The position numbers and the translations under genes are program-made. A stretch of 64,000 bases of DNA, taken from Shinella sp. SUS2 (GTDB taxonomy: Bacteria; Pseudomonadota; Alphaproteobacteria; Rhizobiales; Rhizobiaceae). Each line of letters starts with the position of its first letter. The first letter of the stretch is position 1. The stretch lies in the NCBI RefSeq assembly GCF_001262505.1, contig NZ_KQ410727.1:1-64000 (forward strand). The letters run 5' to 3'. Below, piece after piece: positions 45,409-54,587 of this stretch. The notes under the pieces are model-generated. The model saw nothing but the letters and a program-made list of their open reading frames with translations, ran no database searches and was not told the origin of the DNA.

Positions 45409-45564
45409 CTACTGGCCGAAGAAGAGCACGGCTGCGATGACCACTGAGGCACTGACGGCAGAGAGCGTTCCCGCGCCCTGCAGCACGCCCATGCGGTAGA
45501 GCATCAGGGCGAAGCCGGCGATAATCGGAGCGGCGATGAGGAGACCGAACTGTGCATCCGTCAT
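45409..45564 (-). CDS. Small membrane protein of the denitrification cluster, 51 aa
   Basis: This 51-aa product has two hydrophobic stretches (about residues 6-24 and 32-49) separated by a short RMGVLQGAG turn, so it should be a membrane hairpin. AAAGGA lies seven bases before the ATG. I do not recognise a named family. It leads a unit with the hemerythrin gene and shares a promoter region with norE, which suggests a small subunit or modulator of NO metabolism. Confidence 0.65.
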   Translation of the reverse strand: MTDAQFGLLIAAPIIAGFALMLYRMGVLQGAGTLSAVSASVVIAAVLFFGQ

Positions 45565-45615
45565 GGGAAGGTCCTTTCTGTTGCCGCCATCATGCGGCGC
45601 CCGGCATCGCCGCTC

Positions 45616-45631
45616 TTTGCGCCGGCGCAAA
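45616..45631. promoter_or_regulatory. NnrR/FNR-type box between the 51-aa gene and norE
   Basis: TTTGCGCCGGCGCAAA is a perfect 16-base palindrome of the form TTTGC-N6-GCAAA (TTG-N8-CAA). It sits in the divergent gap, 41 bases from the norE ATG and about 60 from the other start. Confidence 0.75.
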
Positions 45632-45664
45632 GAAGCCCGCGGCTTCATGAGCTAGGGCTGGCTC

Positions 45665-46225
45665 ATGGCGACAATGGACGATATGCGCACGGCGATTGCG
45701 GAGACGGAGAGCGGGGAGGGCGATTGCCTTCTTCTCTGGATCCTGGTGTGGAGCGAACTTGCGGCCTTCGGCGCGCTGCTCGTCGCTTTCATGGTGCTGA
45801 CGCTGGTGGATGTCGGAAATGCGTCACTCCTGCGGGCGCATCTCCATCCCGGCCTTGCCGCGCTCAACACGGTTCTCCTCGTCCTCAGCGGCTGGCAGGC
45901 GGCGCTGGCAGTGCGCCGCGGCGCGGACCTTTCGGGCGTTCGCCGTTCTCTCGTCCTTGCAGGCCTCCTTGGCCTCGTCTTCGCGGCGGTGAAACTCACT
46001 GAATATGGGATCGAGGTCCGCTCCGGCATCGGCGCAGCCGGCACGCTGGCCGAACTCTATTTTCTCGTCACCGGCTTTCATCTGCTGCATGTCGTCTTCG
46101 GCGCGGTCGTCCTCTTCCTCGTCGCCTGGCGCCCGTCGCGCGGCAATGTCGTGATGATCGCGACGCTGTGGCATGCGATCGACCTGGTCTGGCTCGTGAT
46201 GTTCCCGATCGTCTATCTCACCTGA
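45665..46225 (+). CDS. norE: NorE, cytochrome c oxidase subunit III-like protein
   Basis: This is a 186-aa membrane protein with five hydrophobic segments, related to oxidase subunit III. CLLLWILVWSELAAFGALL and FHLLHVVFGAVVLFLVAW are the recognisable regions. NorE with NorF is needed for full NO reductase activity in other denitrifiers, though neither is catalytic. It opens norEF-CBQD. Confidence 0.88.
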   Translation: MATMDDMRTAIAETESGEGDCLLLWILVWSELAAFGALLVAFMVLTLVDVGNASLLRAHLHPGLAALNTVLLVLSGWQAALAVRRGADLSGVRRSLVLAGLLGLVFAAVKLTEYGIEVRSGIGAAGTLAELYFLVTGFHLLHVVFGAVVLFLVAWRPSRGNVVMIATLWHAIDLVWLVMFPIVYLT

Positions 46226-46232
46226 GACCGCC

Positions 46233-46508
46233 ATGACCCGACAGGCCCGCGAACAGTTCATCGCCACCCTTGCCATGCTGCTGACGCTCGCCGTCGGTGG
46301 CGCCCTTGTGGGCGGCCTCAGCGGCGGCCTTCTCGTGCCGATTGCCGCTGTTCTGGTCATGGCCTATGCCAAGGGCCGTTTCGTCATCCTCGATTTCATG
46401 GAATTGCGCACCAGCCGCAGCGCACTGCGGCCTGCCCTCCTCGCCTGGCCGGCGCTGCTTCTGTCGCTGGCGCTTGCCCGTTCGGTCGTCGTCGCGTTTA
46501 TCGGCTGA
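46233..46508 (+). CDS. norF: NorF, small membrane protein of NO reductase cluster
   Basis: This 91-aa protein has three hydrophobic segments and the KGRFVILDFMELR motif shared by NorF and cytochrome oxidase subunit IV-like proteins. It follows norE after seven bases. It is thought to help NO reductase assembly. Confidence 0.82.
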   Translation: MTRQAREQFIATLAMLLTLAVGGALVGGLSGGLLVPIAAVLVMAYAKGRFVILDFMELRTSRSALRPALLAWPALLLSLALARSVVVAFIG

Positions 46509-46523
46509 CGAACCGCCTGGCTC

Positions 46524-46539
46524 TTTGCCAATGCGCAAA
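46524..46539. promoter_or_regulatory. NnrR/FNR-type box upstream of norC
   Basis: TTTGCCAATGCGCAAA matches TTTGC-N6-GCAAA exactly. Its centre is 132 bases before the norC ATG, giving norCBQD its own promoter in addition to read-through from norEF. Confidence 0.75.
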
Positions 46540-46663
46540 GAAGGCTTTTTTCCTCCCGCTAGAACGAAGACGTCCCGCAGTGTCGGCGAGGGGATCGCCG
46601 GCAGAAAGTCGGCGGGGGTTTTCGCCGGGGCCATGGGGTTTCCGGCAAGGAAAGGACCATGGG

Positions 46664-47116
46664 ATGGCAGAGCGCCTTACCAAGACCGGGGCCCGCAACG
46701 TCTTCTATGGCGGGTCCATCTTCTTCTTCGCGATCTTCGTGGGGCTGACGGCCCACTCGCACTATTTCATACGAACGACCTCCACCGACGAGACGACGCT
46801 GACCGACAGCGTGGCGCGCGGCAAGCACGTCTGGGAGAAGAACGCCTGTATCAACTGCCACACGCTGCTGGGTGAAGGCGCCTATTTCGCGCCCGAACTC
46901 GGCAATGTGTGGAAGCGCTACGGCGGCGTCGACGACCCTGAAGGTGCGCGCGAAGCGCTGAAAGCCTGGATGGCCGCGCAGCCGAGCGGGGCGGAAGGCC
47001 GGCGGCAGATGCCGCAGTTCAACCTCACCGAACAGGAACTCAACGATCTGGCCGACTTCCTCGAATGGACGAGCCGCATCTTGACCCAGAACTGGCCGCC
47101 GAACGACGCCGGTTGA
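46664..47116 (+). CDS. norC: Nitric oxide reductase subunit C (cytochrome c)
   Basis: This is a 150-aa membrane-anchored cytochrome c. One N-terminal helix (about residues 15-35) is followed by the heme-binding CINCH and a QMPQF segment with the axial Met. It passes electrons from periplasmic donors to NorB. The start at 46664 is preceded by AAGGAAAGG. Confidence 0.95.
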   Translation: MAERLTKTGARNVFYGGSIFFFAIFVGLTAHSHYFIRTTSTDETTLTDSVARGKHVWEKNACINCHTLLGEGAYFAPELGNVWKRYGGVDDPEGAREALKAWMAAQPSGAEGRRQMPQFNLTEQELNDLADFLEWTSRILTQNWPPNDAG

Positions 47117-47143
47117 GCGACACGCGTTTCAGGAGAAAAAAAG

Positions 47144-48490
47144 ATGAAATATCAAACGCAAAAGGTCGCGATGCTGTACTTCTACGGCGCGCTTGGCCTC
47201 TTCCTCGCCCAGGTTCTCTTCGGCGTCGTGGCCGGCACGATCTACGTGCTGCCGAACGTGCTGTCCGAGCTTCTGCCCTTCAACATCGTGCGCATGATCC
47301 ACACCAATGCGCTTGTCGTCTGGTTGCTCATGGGCTTCATGGGTGCGACCTACTACATGATCCCGGAGGAGACCGAGACGGAGCTTTACAGCCCCAAACT
47401 CGCCGTCCTCCAGTTCTGGATGTTCTTCGTGGCGGCAGGGCTGACGGTCGTCGGCTACATGTTCCGCATCCATGAGGGCCGCGAATTCCTCGAGCAGACC
47501 TTCATCGCCAAGGTCGGTATCGTCGTCGTCGTGCTGATGTTCCTCTTCAATATCACCATGACGGCGCTGAAGGGTCGCAAGACCACGGTCATCAACATCC
47601 TGCTGTTCGGCCTGTGGGGCCTTGCCCTCTTCTTCCTCTTCGCTTTCTACAACCCGATCAACCTCGCGCTCGACAAGATGTACTGGTGGTACGTCATCCA
47701 CCTGTGGGTCGAGGGTGTCTGGGAGCTGATCATGGCCTCCGTGCTCGCCTTCCTGATGATCAAGCTCAATGGCATCGACCGCGAGGTCGTGGAAAAGTGG
47801 CTCTATGTCATCGTCGGCCTCGCCCTCTTCTCGGGCATCCTCGGCACGGGTCACCATTACTACTGGATCGGCGCGCCAGGCTACTGGCAGTGGATCGGCT
47901 CGCTGTTCTCGACGCTGGAAGTGGCGCCCTTCTTCACCATGGTCATCTTCACCTTCGTGATGACCTGGAAGGCCGGCCGCAACCATCCGAACAAGGCGGC
48001 GCTGCTGTGGTCGATCGGCTGCTCGGTCATGGCCTTCTTCGGCGCGGGTGTCTGGGGCTTCCTGCACACGCTGTCGTCGGTGAACTACTACACCCACGGC
48101 ACGCAGGTCACCGCCGCGCACGGGCACCTCGCCTTCTTCGGTGCCTATGTCATGCTGAACCTTGCCATGATGGCCTATGCGATCCCGGAGATCCGCGGCC
48201 GGGCGCCGTTCAACCAGTGGCTCTCGATCGCCAGCTTCTGGATCATGTGCACGGCCATGTCGGTGATGACCTTCGCGCTCACCTTTGCCGGCGTCGTGCA
48301 GGTCCACCTGCAGCGCGTGCTCGGCGAGGGCTTCATGGACGTCCAGGACCAGCTTGCGCTGTTCTACTGGGTCCGCCTCGGCTCGGGCGTCGTCGTGCTC
48401 GTCTCGGCGCTGATGTTCATCTGGGCGGTGCTCGTGCCAGGCCGGGAGCGTAGCGACAGCCTCACCCGCATGGTCCAACCGGCCGAGTGA
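47144..48490 (+). CDS. norB: Nitric oxide reductase subunit B (catalytic)
   Basis: This is a 448-aa heme-copper-oxidase-family protein with twelve membrane helices that reduces two NO to N2O at a heme b3/FeB centre. HLWVEGVWELI carries FeB-site His and conserved Glu; GHHYYW and AAHGHLAFFG hold further His ligands. Length and lack of a quinol-oxidase extension make it the cytochrome-c-dependent cNor type. Start follows CAGGAGA. Confidence 0.97.
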   Translation: MKYQTQKVAMLYFYGALGLFLAQVLFGVVAGTIYVLPNVLSELLPFNIVRMIHTNALVVWLLMGFMGATYYMIPEETETELYSPKLAVLQFWMFFVAAGLTVVGYMFRIHEGREFLEQTFIAKVGIVVVVLMFLFNITMTALKGRKTTVINILLFGLWGLALFFLFAFYNPINLALDKMYWWYVIHLWVEGVWELIMASVLAFLMIKLNGIDREVVEKWLYVIVGLALFSGILGTGHHYYWIGAPGYWQWIGSLFSTLEVAPFFTMVIFTFVMTWKAGRNHPNKAALLWSIGCSVMAFFGAGVWGFLHTLSSVNYYTHGTQVTAAHGHLAFFGAYVMLNLAMMAYAIPEIRGRAPFNQWLSIASFWIMCTAMSVMTFALTFAGVVQVHLQRVLGEGFMDVQDQLALFYWVRLGSGVVVLVSALMFIWAVLVPGRERSDSLTRMVQPAE

Positions 48491-48555
48491 GTGCTGGCCG
48501 GTCCCGTCATCCCACGGGGCCGGCACCTTTTCCCGACAGTTTCTTGGAGATCAGA

Positions 48556-49368
48556 ATGAACGTCCTGCTCAAGGATACGCCCCGTCCCGTTTCGGAGATC
48601 CCGGCCTACAGCCCCTCCGGCAATGAATGCGCCCTGTTCGAGACGGCCTGGACGCGTCAGCTTCCGCTGCTCCTGAAGGGGCCGACCGGCTGCGGCAAGA
48701 CCCGCTTCGTCAGCCATATGGCGGCAAGGCTTGGCCTGCCGCTCTCCACCGTCTCCTGCCATGACGACCTTTCGGCCGCCGACCTCACTGGCCGCTACCT
48801 GCTGAAGGGTGGCGATACGGTCTGGGTGGACGGGCCCCTGACCCGCGCGGTGCGCCAGGGCGGCGTGTGTTATCTCGACGAGATCGTCGAGGCGCGCAAG
48901 GACGTTGCCGTCGTGCTGCATCCGCTTACCGACGACCGGCGCATCCTGCCGCTGGAGCGCACCGGCGAGGTACTGGAGGCGCCGTCCGGCTTCATGCTCG
49001 TCGTCTCCTACAATCCCGGTTACCAGAATCTCCTGAAGGCGCTGAAACCCTCCACGCGCCAGCGCTTCGTCGCCATCGAGTTCGATTTTCTGCCGAAGCC
49101 CCAGGAAATCGTCGTCGTCGCCACGGAAAGCGGGCTGGACGAAGCGCAGGTCGCGCCGCTCGTCGAACTGGCGCATCGGCTGCGGGCTCTCAAGGGTCAC
49201 GACCTGGAAGAGGGCGTTTCCACCCGTCTCCTCGTCTACTGCGCCTGCCTCATCGACAGCGGCATGACCATGCGCGAGGCGGTGCGAGCGGCGATGGTCG
49301 AGCCGCTGACCGACGAGCCGGATGTCCGCGTCGCCCTTCTTGAAATCGCCGATGCGATGATCCGCTGA
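48556..49368 (+). CDS. norQ: NorQ, MoxR-type AAA+ ATPase
   Basis: This is a 270-aa AAA+ protein of the MoxR/CbbQ class. Walker A is GPTGCGKT and Walker B VCYLDEI. With NorD it inserts or activates the non-heme iron of NorB. The ATG follows TTGGAGATC. Confidence 0.94.
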   Translation: MNVLLKDTPRPVSEIPAYSPSGNECALFETAWTRQLPLLLKGPTGCGKTRFVSHMAARLGLPLSTVSCHDDLSAADLTGRYLLKGGDTVWVDGPLTRAVRQGGVCYLDEIVEARKDVAVVLHPLTDDRRILPLERTGEVLEAPSGFMLVVSYNPGYQNLLKALKPSTRQRFVAIEFDFLPKPQEIVVVATESGLDEAQVAPLVELAHRLRALKGHDLEEGVSTRLLVYCACLIDSGMTMREAVRAAMVEPLTDEPDVRVALLEIADAMIR

Positions 49369-49377
49369 GGAACCGCC

Positions 49378-51276
49378 ATGCTGGATTTCCTGGAGCTTGA
49401 GGAAACGGTCGGCCGGGCCTGGCACCGGCTCGTCGGCAAGACCGGCACCTGGCCGCGCTATCCGGAGCATGCCGTGCGGCTGGAGGATGTCCGGCCGGTG
49501 CTCGCCGTATGCTTCCGCGGTTTCGGCGGCGAGGGGGCGGTGCAGATCGCGCCCGCCCGGGGGCGCACCTCGGCGCATCGCCTCCGGTTGCGCCAGCGTA
49601 TGGGGCTCGGCGAGGAAAAGCTGGTGCAGCCCGGCCGCGACCATGCGGCCTTGATGCTGCCCGGCGCGATCGACCTCTTCGCCGATCGCGGCCTTAACCG
49701 GGACCTCTATGTCTGGCTCGCTGCGGCGATGGCGGTGATGCCGCTGGATCCGGTCACGGAGAGTGATCCGCTCCAGCGCGACCTTGCTGTTCTCCAGCGG
49801 GCGGAGGCGACGGTGAAGGCGGTGCTCTTGGCCTTTCCGGGTCTTGCGCGGCGTTACGGGCGGCTTTCGGCCGCCGTGCTGGACGCGCGTCGCAGCCGGC
49901 CGCTGCCCTCCATCGAGCGGCATGTGGAGAGCCGTATCCTCAGCCTTCTGAGGAAGGGCGCCGGTCTTGCGGACGATACGCTGCCGGTCATCTTCCCGCA
50001 CCGCGCACCGGCCGGCTACCTGCCGATGCTGCCGGTTCCGCTGTGGCCGGATGCGCTTCTGCGCGAAGAGGGCGAGGGGCGTGGCGAGGAGGATCAGCCC
50101 GCGACGGGCGGCACGCCCGAGACGCCGGAGACCGGTCGCCATGTCGCGCTGCGCGAAAAGGCCGAGAACCGTAAGAACGAGCGCAGCCCCTTTATCCTCA
50201 ACCGCTTCGAGAAGATCCTCGCCATGGCGGAGATGGTCAATGTCGACCGTCCCGGCGATGACAGCGACGACCACGATTCGAGTGCTGCCGACGAGCTGGA
50301 CGACATGACGCTCGGCGAGCGCAAGGGCCGACCTTCCGCCCGCTTCCATTTCGATCTCGACCTGCCGCCGGAAGCGCTCGACCGTACGCGCCTGACTGGC
50401 GAACACACCTATCCCGAATGGGATTTCCGTACGGGCACCTATCTGCCGGATCATTGCCGTGTGGTTGCCTCTCCGGCGCCGGATATGGCCGCCGTGCCCG
50501 AGGCCGATGCGGACACGAAGAGCCTGATCCGCCGCGTGCGCCGGCAGTTCGAGGTGCTGCGGCCGCGCCATGAAATGCTGCGCGCGCAGCTCGACGGGGT
50601 GGAACTCGACCTTGACGCCGTGGTGCGCGCCCGGTGCGACCTTGCCGCCGGCGGACAGGGCAGCGACCGCATCCACCTGATGAGCCGGCCGCAGGCGCAT
50701 GATCTTGCCGTCACCATCCTCGTCGATGTCTCGCTTTCGACGGACGCCTGGTTCGACAACCGCCGGGTGCTCGACGTGGAGAAGGAGGCGTTGCTGGTTC
50801 TCGCGCACGGTCTTGCGGCCTGTGGCGACAGCCATTCGATCCTCACCTTCACCTCGCGCCGCCGCTCCTGGGTGCGGGTCGAGACGGTCAAGGATTTCGG
50901 CGAGACGATGAACCACGCCGTGGAGGCGCGCATCGCGGCGCTGAAGCCGGGCTTCTATACCCGGATCGGCCCGGCGATCCGCCATGCGGCGGCAAAGCTG
51001 CGCGAGCAGCCGAACCGCCGAAAGCTCCTCCTGCTGCTCACCGACGGCAAGCCGAACGACGTCGACCACTATGAGGGCCGCTTCGCGCTGGAGGACAGCC
51101 GCCGGGCGGTGAACGAGGCGCGACGCACCGGCGTCAGCGTGTTCGGGGTGACGGTCGACCGGGAGGCACAGGCCTATGTGCCGGCGATCTTCGGCCGCAA
51201 CGGCTATGCCATCGTCAGCAATATCGCCCGGCTGCCTGCGGCGCTGCCGGCGATTTATCGCGGTCTTGTCGGATAG
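49378..51276 (+). CDS. norD: NorD, von Willebrand factor A domain protein
   Basis: This is a 632-aa partner of NorQ. The C-terminal VWA domain starts near residue 440 with the MIDAS motif VDVSLSTDAW and includes LLLLTDGKPND. The N-terminal two-thirds is the helical NorD region. It ends the nor operon. Confidence 0.94.
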   Translation: MLDFLELEETVGRAWHRLVGKTGTWPRYPEHAVRLEDVRPVLAVCFRGFGGEGAVQIAPARGRTSAHRLRLRQRMGLGEEKLVQPGRDHAALMLPGAIDLFADRGLNRDLYVWLAAAMAVMPLDPVTESDPLQRDLAVLQRAEATVKAVLLAFPGLARRYGRLSAAVLDARRSRPLPSIERHVESRILSLLRKGAGLADDTLPVIFPHRAPAGYLPMLPVPLWPDALLREEGEGRGEEDQPATGGTPETPETGRHVALREKAENRKNERSPFILNRFEKILAMAEMVNVDRPGDDSDDHDSSAADELDDMTLGERKGRPSARFHFDLDLPPEALDRTRLTGEHTYPEWDFRTGTYLPDHCRVVASPAPDMAAVPEADADTKSLIRRVRRQFEVLRPRHEMLRAQLDGVELDLDAVVRARCDLAAGGQGSDRIHLMSRPQAHDLAVTILVDVSLSTDAWFDNRRVLDVEKEALLVLAHGLAACGDSHSILTFTSRRRSWVRVETVKDFGETMNHAVEARIAALKPGFYTRIGPAIRHAAAKLREQPNRRKLLLLLTDGKPNDVDHYEGRFALEDSRRAVNEARRTGVSVFGVTVDREAQAYVPAIFGRNGYAIVSNIARLPAALPAIYRGLVG

Positions 51277-51297
51277 AGGCGCAAGATCGGCGAGGAA

Positions 51298-51333
51298 GGG
51301 CCCGGCATGCCGCACCATGCCGGGCCCTTTTTG
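51298..51333. terminator. Terminator between norD and hemN
   Basis: A perfect twelve-pair stem (GGGCCCGGCATG with CATGCCGGGCCC) and a six-base loop is followed by five T on the plus strand. It should end norCBQD transcripts; the convergent hemN ends at 51336. Confidence 0.9.
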
Positions 51334-51335
51334 TC

Positions 51336-52688
51336 TCAAGCTGCTTTGCTGTGCGTGCGGGCCGACTGGTCGATATAGGCGTCGAAGGCGGCGGCGACCG
51401 CACGGATGATGAAGCGATGGTCCTGTCGCACGGTGACGGTGCCGCCGCGGATATCGATCGCGCAATCCTCCTTCAGCGCCGCCAGCCGGGCATTGCCGTC
51501 GAGAAGCGGGGCCGAGTCGAAACCGTGCCGCGCGGCGATGCCCGTCACGTCGACGCGGAAATCGCACATCAGGCGCTCGATGATCTCGGCGCGCAGCCGG
51601 TCCTCCGCCGTCAGCCGGTAGCCCTTGGCGGTGGCGAGGCGGCCGGAGGCGATGCGCTGGGCGTAGAGGCCGGGCGGCACCTCGTTCTGCACATAACCGT
51701 CCGCTGTGCGACCGATCGACGAGGCGCCGAAGCCGATGAGGGTGGTGCAGGCATCCGTCGTATAGCCCTGGAAATTGCGGCGTAGCCGGCCGCGCTTGGC
51801 GGCAAGGGCGAGGCTATCGTCCGGCAGGGCATAGTGGTCGAGGCCGATACGGACATAACCGGTGCCGGCAAGCGTTTCGGCGATCGCCTCGGCCTGCTCG
51901 CTGCGCATGGCGGCGTCGGGCAGCGCCCGTTCGTCGATCAGCCGCTGGTGTTTCTTGAAGGAGGGGATATGCGCATAGCCGAAGACGGCGAAACGCTCCG
52001 GCCGCATGCGGATCGCCGCTTGGGCCGTCTCGATGCAGGAAGCCACCGTCTGGTGCGGCAGGCCGTAGATGAGGTCGAAATTGATGCCGGTGATGCCGGC
52101 CTTGCGCAGTCTTGTTGCGGCTTCGGCCGTCTGCGCCTCGCTCTGGATGCGGTTGATCGCCTTCTGCACGACGGGGTCGAAGCTCTGCACGCCGAGGCTC
52201 GCGCGGGTGACGCCCGCCTCGCCGAGCGCCGTCGCCATCTCGGCGGTGAGGGTGCGCGGGTCGATCTCGACGGCGATTTCCGCGCCGGCGGCGAAGGCGA
52301 AGCGGGCGCGCAGAAGGCCGATCAGGTCGCGGAATTCCTCCGGCTGCATGATGGTGGGCGTGCCGCCGCCGAAGTGGACGTGGCGGATGTTCGGCCGACC
52401 ACCGACCGTCCTGGAGACGAGGTCGATCTCCTTGCGGAGCATGTCGATGTAGTCGAGAATCGGTTCGTCGCGCTGGGTGATTGCCGTGTGACAGCCGCAG
52501 TACCAGCACATGGAGCGGCAGAACGGGATGTGCAGGTAGAGCGAGGCATCGGTGCCGGGCTTGATGGCGGCAAGCCAGTCGCTGTGGGTGCCGGCACCGA
52601 CCGTAGGCGAAAAGCCCGGAGCCGTCGGATAGCTCGTATAGCGCGGTAGCCGCGCTTCGCCGTATTTTTCGATCAGGGCCTGTTGCAT
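51336..52688 (-). CDS. hemN: Oxygen-independent coproporphyrinogen III oxidase
   Basis: This is a 450-aa radical SAM enzyme that decarboxylates coproporphyrinogen III without O2. The cluster motif is YLHIPFCRSMCWYCGC (C-x3-C-x2-C followed by the fourth Cys of HemN), and GGGTPT follows. Heme made this way is needed for NorBC and cytochromes during denitrification. It is divergent from the DUF2249 operon and has its own NnrR-type box. Confidence 0.95.
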   Translation of the reverse strand: MQQALIEKYGEARLPRYTSYPTAPGFSPTVGAGTHSDWLAAIKPGTDASLYLHIPFCRSMCWYCGCHTAITQRDEPILDYIDMLRKEIDLVSRTVGGRPNIRHVHFGGGTPTIMQPEEFRDLIGLLRARFAFAAGAEIAVEIDPRTLTAEMATALGEAGVTRASLGVQSFDPVVQKAINRIQSEAQTAEAATRLRKAGITGINFDLIYGLPHQTVASCIETAQAAIRMRPERFAVFGYAHIPSFKKHQRLIDERALPDAAMRSEQAEAIAETLAGTGYVRIGLDHYALPDDSLALAAKRGRLRRNFQGYTTDACTTLIGFGASSIGRTADGYVQNEVPPGLYAQRIASGRLATAKGYRLTAEDRLRAEIIERLMCDFRVDVTGIAARHGFDSAPLLDGNARLAALKEDCAIDIRGGTVTVRQDHRFIIRAVAAAFDAYIDQSARTHSKAA

Positions 52689-52750
52689 GGCGCTTTCCTT
52701 TGTCCGGAATGGATGGTGGCAGGAGCCTAGGGGCCAGACGGGAGTGCTTC

Positions 52751-52766
52751 TTTGCGAAAAGCCAAG
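52751..52766. promoter_or_regulatory. NnrR/FNR-type box upstream of hemN
   Basis: TTTGCGAAAAGCCAAG keeps TTG-N8-CAA but departs from the GCAAA half-site in two bases. Its centre is 70 bases from the hemN start. Confidence 0.55.
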
Positions 52767-52801
52767 CAGCAGGGCATCGCGGTCGCGTATTTCCGGAATT
52801 G

Positions 52802-52817
52802 TTTGCGCAACGTCAAA
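52802..52817. promoter_or_regulatory. NnrR/FNR-type box upstream of the DUF2249 operon
   Basis: TTTGCGCAACGTCAAA fits TTG-N8-CAA with one mismatch to the TTTGC-N6-GCAAA form. Its centre is 107 bases from the start at 52917. It is the second box in this divergent gap, so each direction may have its own. Confidence 0.65.
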
Positions 52818-52916
52818 GTGGTGGGCCGGCCGCGGGGTTAGCGTCGGCTGGTTCCGGTCGGTCGAGCCGTGCCTTCCGGAACGAGATTCGGAACGGCCGG
52901 GACGGAACAGAAAACC

Positions 52917-53198
52917 ATGTCAGACGACGACCAGGCCAAGCCCTCCATCGATGTCCGCACCATTGCCCCGCGCGAGCGTCATCCGCGGATTTTTGGCATG
53001 CTCGGCGCGCTGCTTCCGGGCAAATCGATACTGATCACCAGCGATCATGACCCGCGGCCGCTGCACTACCAGTTGGAGACGAATTTTCCGGGGCAGTTCG
53101 GCTGGGACTATCTCGAACAGGGGCCGGAGGTCTGGCGCGTCGAGATCGACCGGATCGAGGACCGTGGCTGCGATTGCTGCTGCGGCTCGGACCACTAG
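52917..53198 (+). CDS. DUF2249 protein with Cys-rich C-terminus
   Basis: This is a 93-aa single DUF2249 domain. The LHYQLETNFPGQFGW and VWRVEIDR segments are typical. The protein ends RGCDCCCGSDH, a Cys cluster that may bind metal or iron-sulfur. DUF2249 proteins accompany denitrification genes in many bacteria but have no settled role. It heads a four-gene unit (52917-55425) under an NnrR-type box. Confidence 0.8.
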   Translation: MSDDDQAKPSIDVRTIAPRERHPRIFGMLGALLPGKSILITSDHDPRPLHYQLETNFPGQFGWDYLEQGPEVWRVEIDRIEDRGCDCCCGSDH

Positions 53199-53231
53199 GC
53201 GGCAGACGGTGTACGGCGAAAGGGAAACCAC

Positions 53232-54584
53232 ATGCAGGGTGCAACGCTCTCCCGCTGGACCATGTCCTATTTCGCCCTGGCCTGCCTGATGCTCGTTGCG
53301 GGACAGGGCCTGATGCTGGCGGGCTACGGTTATCCGGGCGCTGCCGTCAGTGCGCCGGAAACCCTGGTGCTCGTGCATGTCCTCGCCATCGGCTGGCTGA
53401 GCCTCCTGATGGCGGGCGCGCTCCTGCAATTCGTGCCGGTGCTGATCGCCCGTCCGCTGGTCGGCGGGCGGTTTGCGGCGCCCGCTCTGCTGCTGCTTGT
53501 CGCCGGGCTCTGCGCGCTGGTCGGCGGTTTCGTGGCGCTGTCCGGCGCCATCGACCTGCCGCTTGCCCTTCTGCCGTTGGGGGGCGGATTGCTGCTGGCC
53601 GGTTTCGTTCTTCTCGCCGCCATCCTGGCCGCCACGCTTCTTGCGGCGCGGCCCTTGCCGCTACCTGCGCGCTTCGTCGCCGTCGGGCTGGCGGCGCTCA
53701 TTGGGGCGGCGCTTGCCGGCTTCGCCTTCACGTTGGCTCTTTCCGGCACCAGTGACAATCTCTTGCTTGTCCGGCTCGTCGCCGATGGCGTGGATCTGCA
53801 TGCGGCGCTTGGCCTTGGCGGCTGGCTGAGCGTTACCGCGGTCGGCGTCAGCTACCGACTGCTTGCCATGTTCCTTTTGGCGCCAGAGACGGAGCGGCTG
53901 ACGAGCCGCATCGTCTGGTGGGCGGCAAGCCTTGCCATCGGGCTTGTCGCGGCCGGCATTCCCGTCGCCCTTGTTGCCGCCCCCGGCGCGACGGTGCTCT
54001 TTGCCGTCGCCCTCCTCCTGACGCTTGCCGCGGTGCTGCTCTATGGCGGCGATGTCGTGCATCTCTACCGGACGCGCAAGCGCAGGCAGGCGGAGCTGAA
54101 CATCCGGGCGACATTCGCGGCCTTTGGTGCACTTGTGCTGTCCGTCGCCCTCGTCAACCTGCCGGCCGTCCGGGCGGGCGGGGGGCTTGCAGCGGCCGTC
54201 TACCTCTTCGTCTTCGGCTGGCTGACGGGGCTGGGGCTTGCCCAGCTCTACAAGATCGTCGCCTTCCTGACATGGTTGGAGGCCTATGGGCCGGTGCTGG
54301 GCCGTGCCCCGGTGCCGCGCGTGCAGGATCTTGTCGATGAACGGCGCGGGCGTGTCCTGTTCTGGTTCTACTACGGCGCGGTTGCAGCGGCCACGCTCGC
54401 ACTTTTCGCGGAGGCTTCCGGTGCTTTCCGATGGGCGGTCCTCGTGCAACTGGCAGCGACGCTGGGGCTGATCGGAGAATTCATTCGCGCGCGCCGGCTT
54501 TGTGTCGTGCCGCAGGCGCTGCGAGTGCCGGCCGGCATGGTGCGCCCCCATCTCTTCCTGCCTTTACCTGTTTCAAGGAGATAA
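53232..54584 (+). CDS. Polytopic membrane protein, heme-copper-oxidase-like
   Basis: This is a 450-aa protein with about twelve hydrophobic helices. His residues in VLVHVLAIGWLSLL and LHAALGLGGWLSVTAVGVSYR are placed as in small COX1-like or NnrS-like heme proteins. I cannot name it securely. The product sits between two DUF2249 genes, so the three probably work together, for example in NO or heme handling. The start follows GGGAAACCAC. Confidence 0.7.
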   Translation: MQGATLSRWTMSYFALACLMLVAGQGLMLAGYGYPGAAVSAPETLVLVHVLAIGWLSLLMAGALLQFVPVLIARPLVGGRFAAPALLLLVAGLCALVGGFVALSGAIDLPLALLPLGGGLLLAGFVLLAAILAATLLAARPLPLPARFVAVGLAALIGAALAGFAFTLALSGTSDNLLLVRLVADGVDLHAALGLGGWLSVTAVGVSYRLLAMFLLAPETERLTSRIVWWAASLAIGLVAAGIPVALVAAPGATVLFAVALLLTLAAVLLYGGDVVHLYRTRKRRQAELNIRATFAAFGALVLSVALVNLPAVRAGGGLAAAVYLFVFGWLTGLGLAQLYKIVAFLTWLEAYGPVLGRAPVPRVQDLVDERRGRVLFWFYYGAVAAATLALFAEASGAFRWAVLVQLAATLGLIGEFIRARRLCVVPQALRVPAGMVRPHLFLPLPVSRR

Positions 54585-54587
54585 CTG

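Noticed and set aside
48364..51567. Minus-strand frame of more than 1000 codons across norQ and norD
   Set aside because: Shadow of well-recognised norQ and norD; no ribosome binding site and no recognisable domain.
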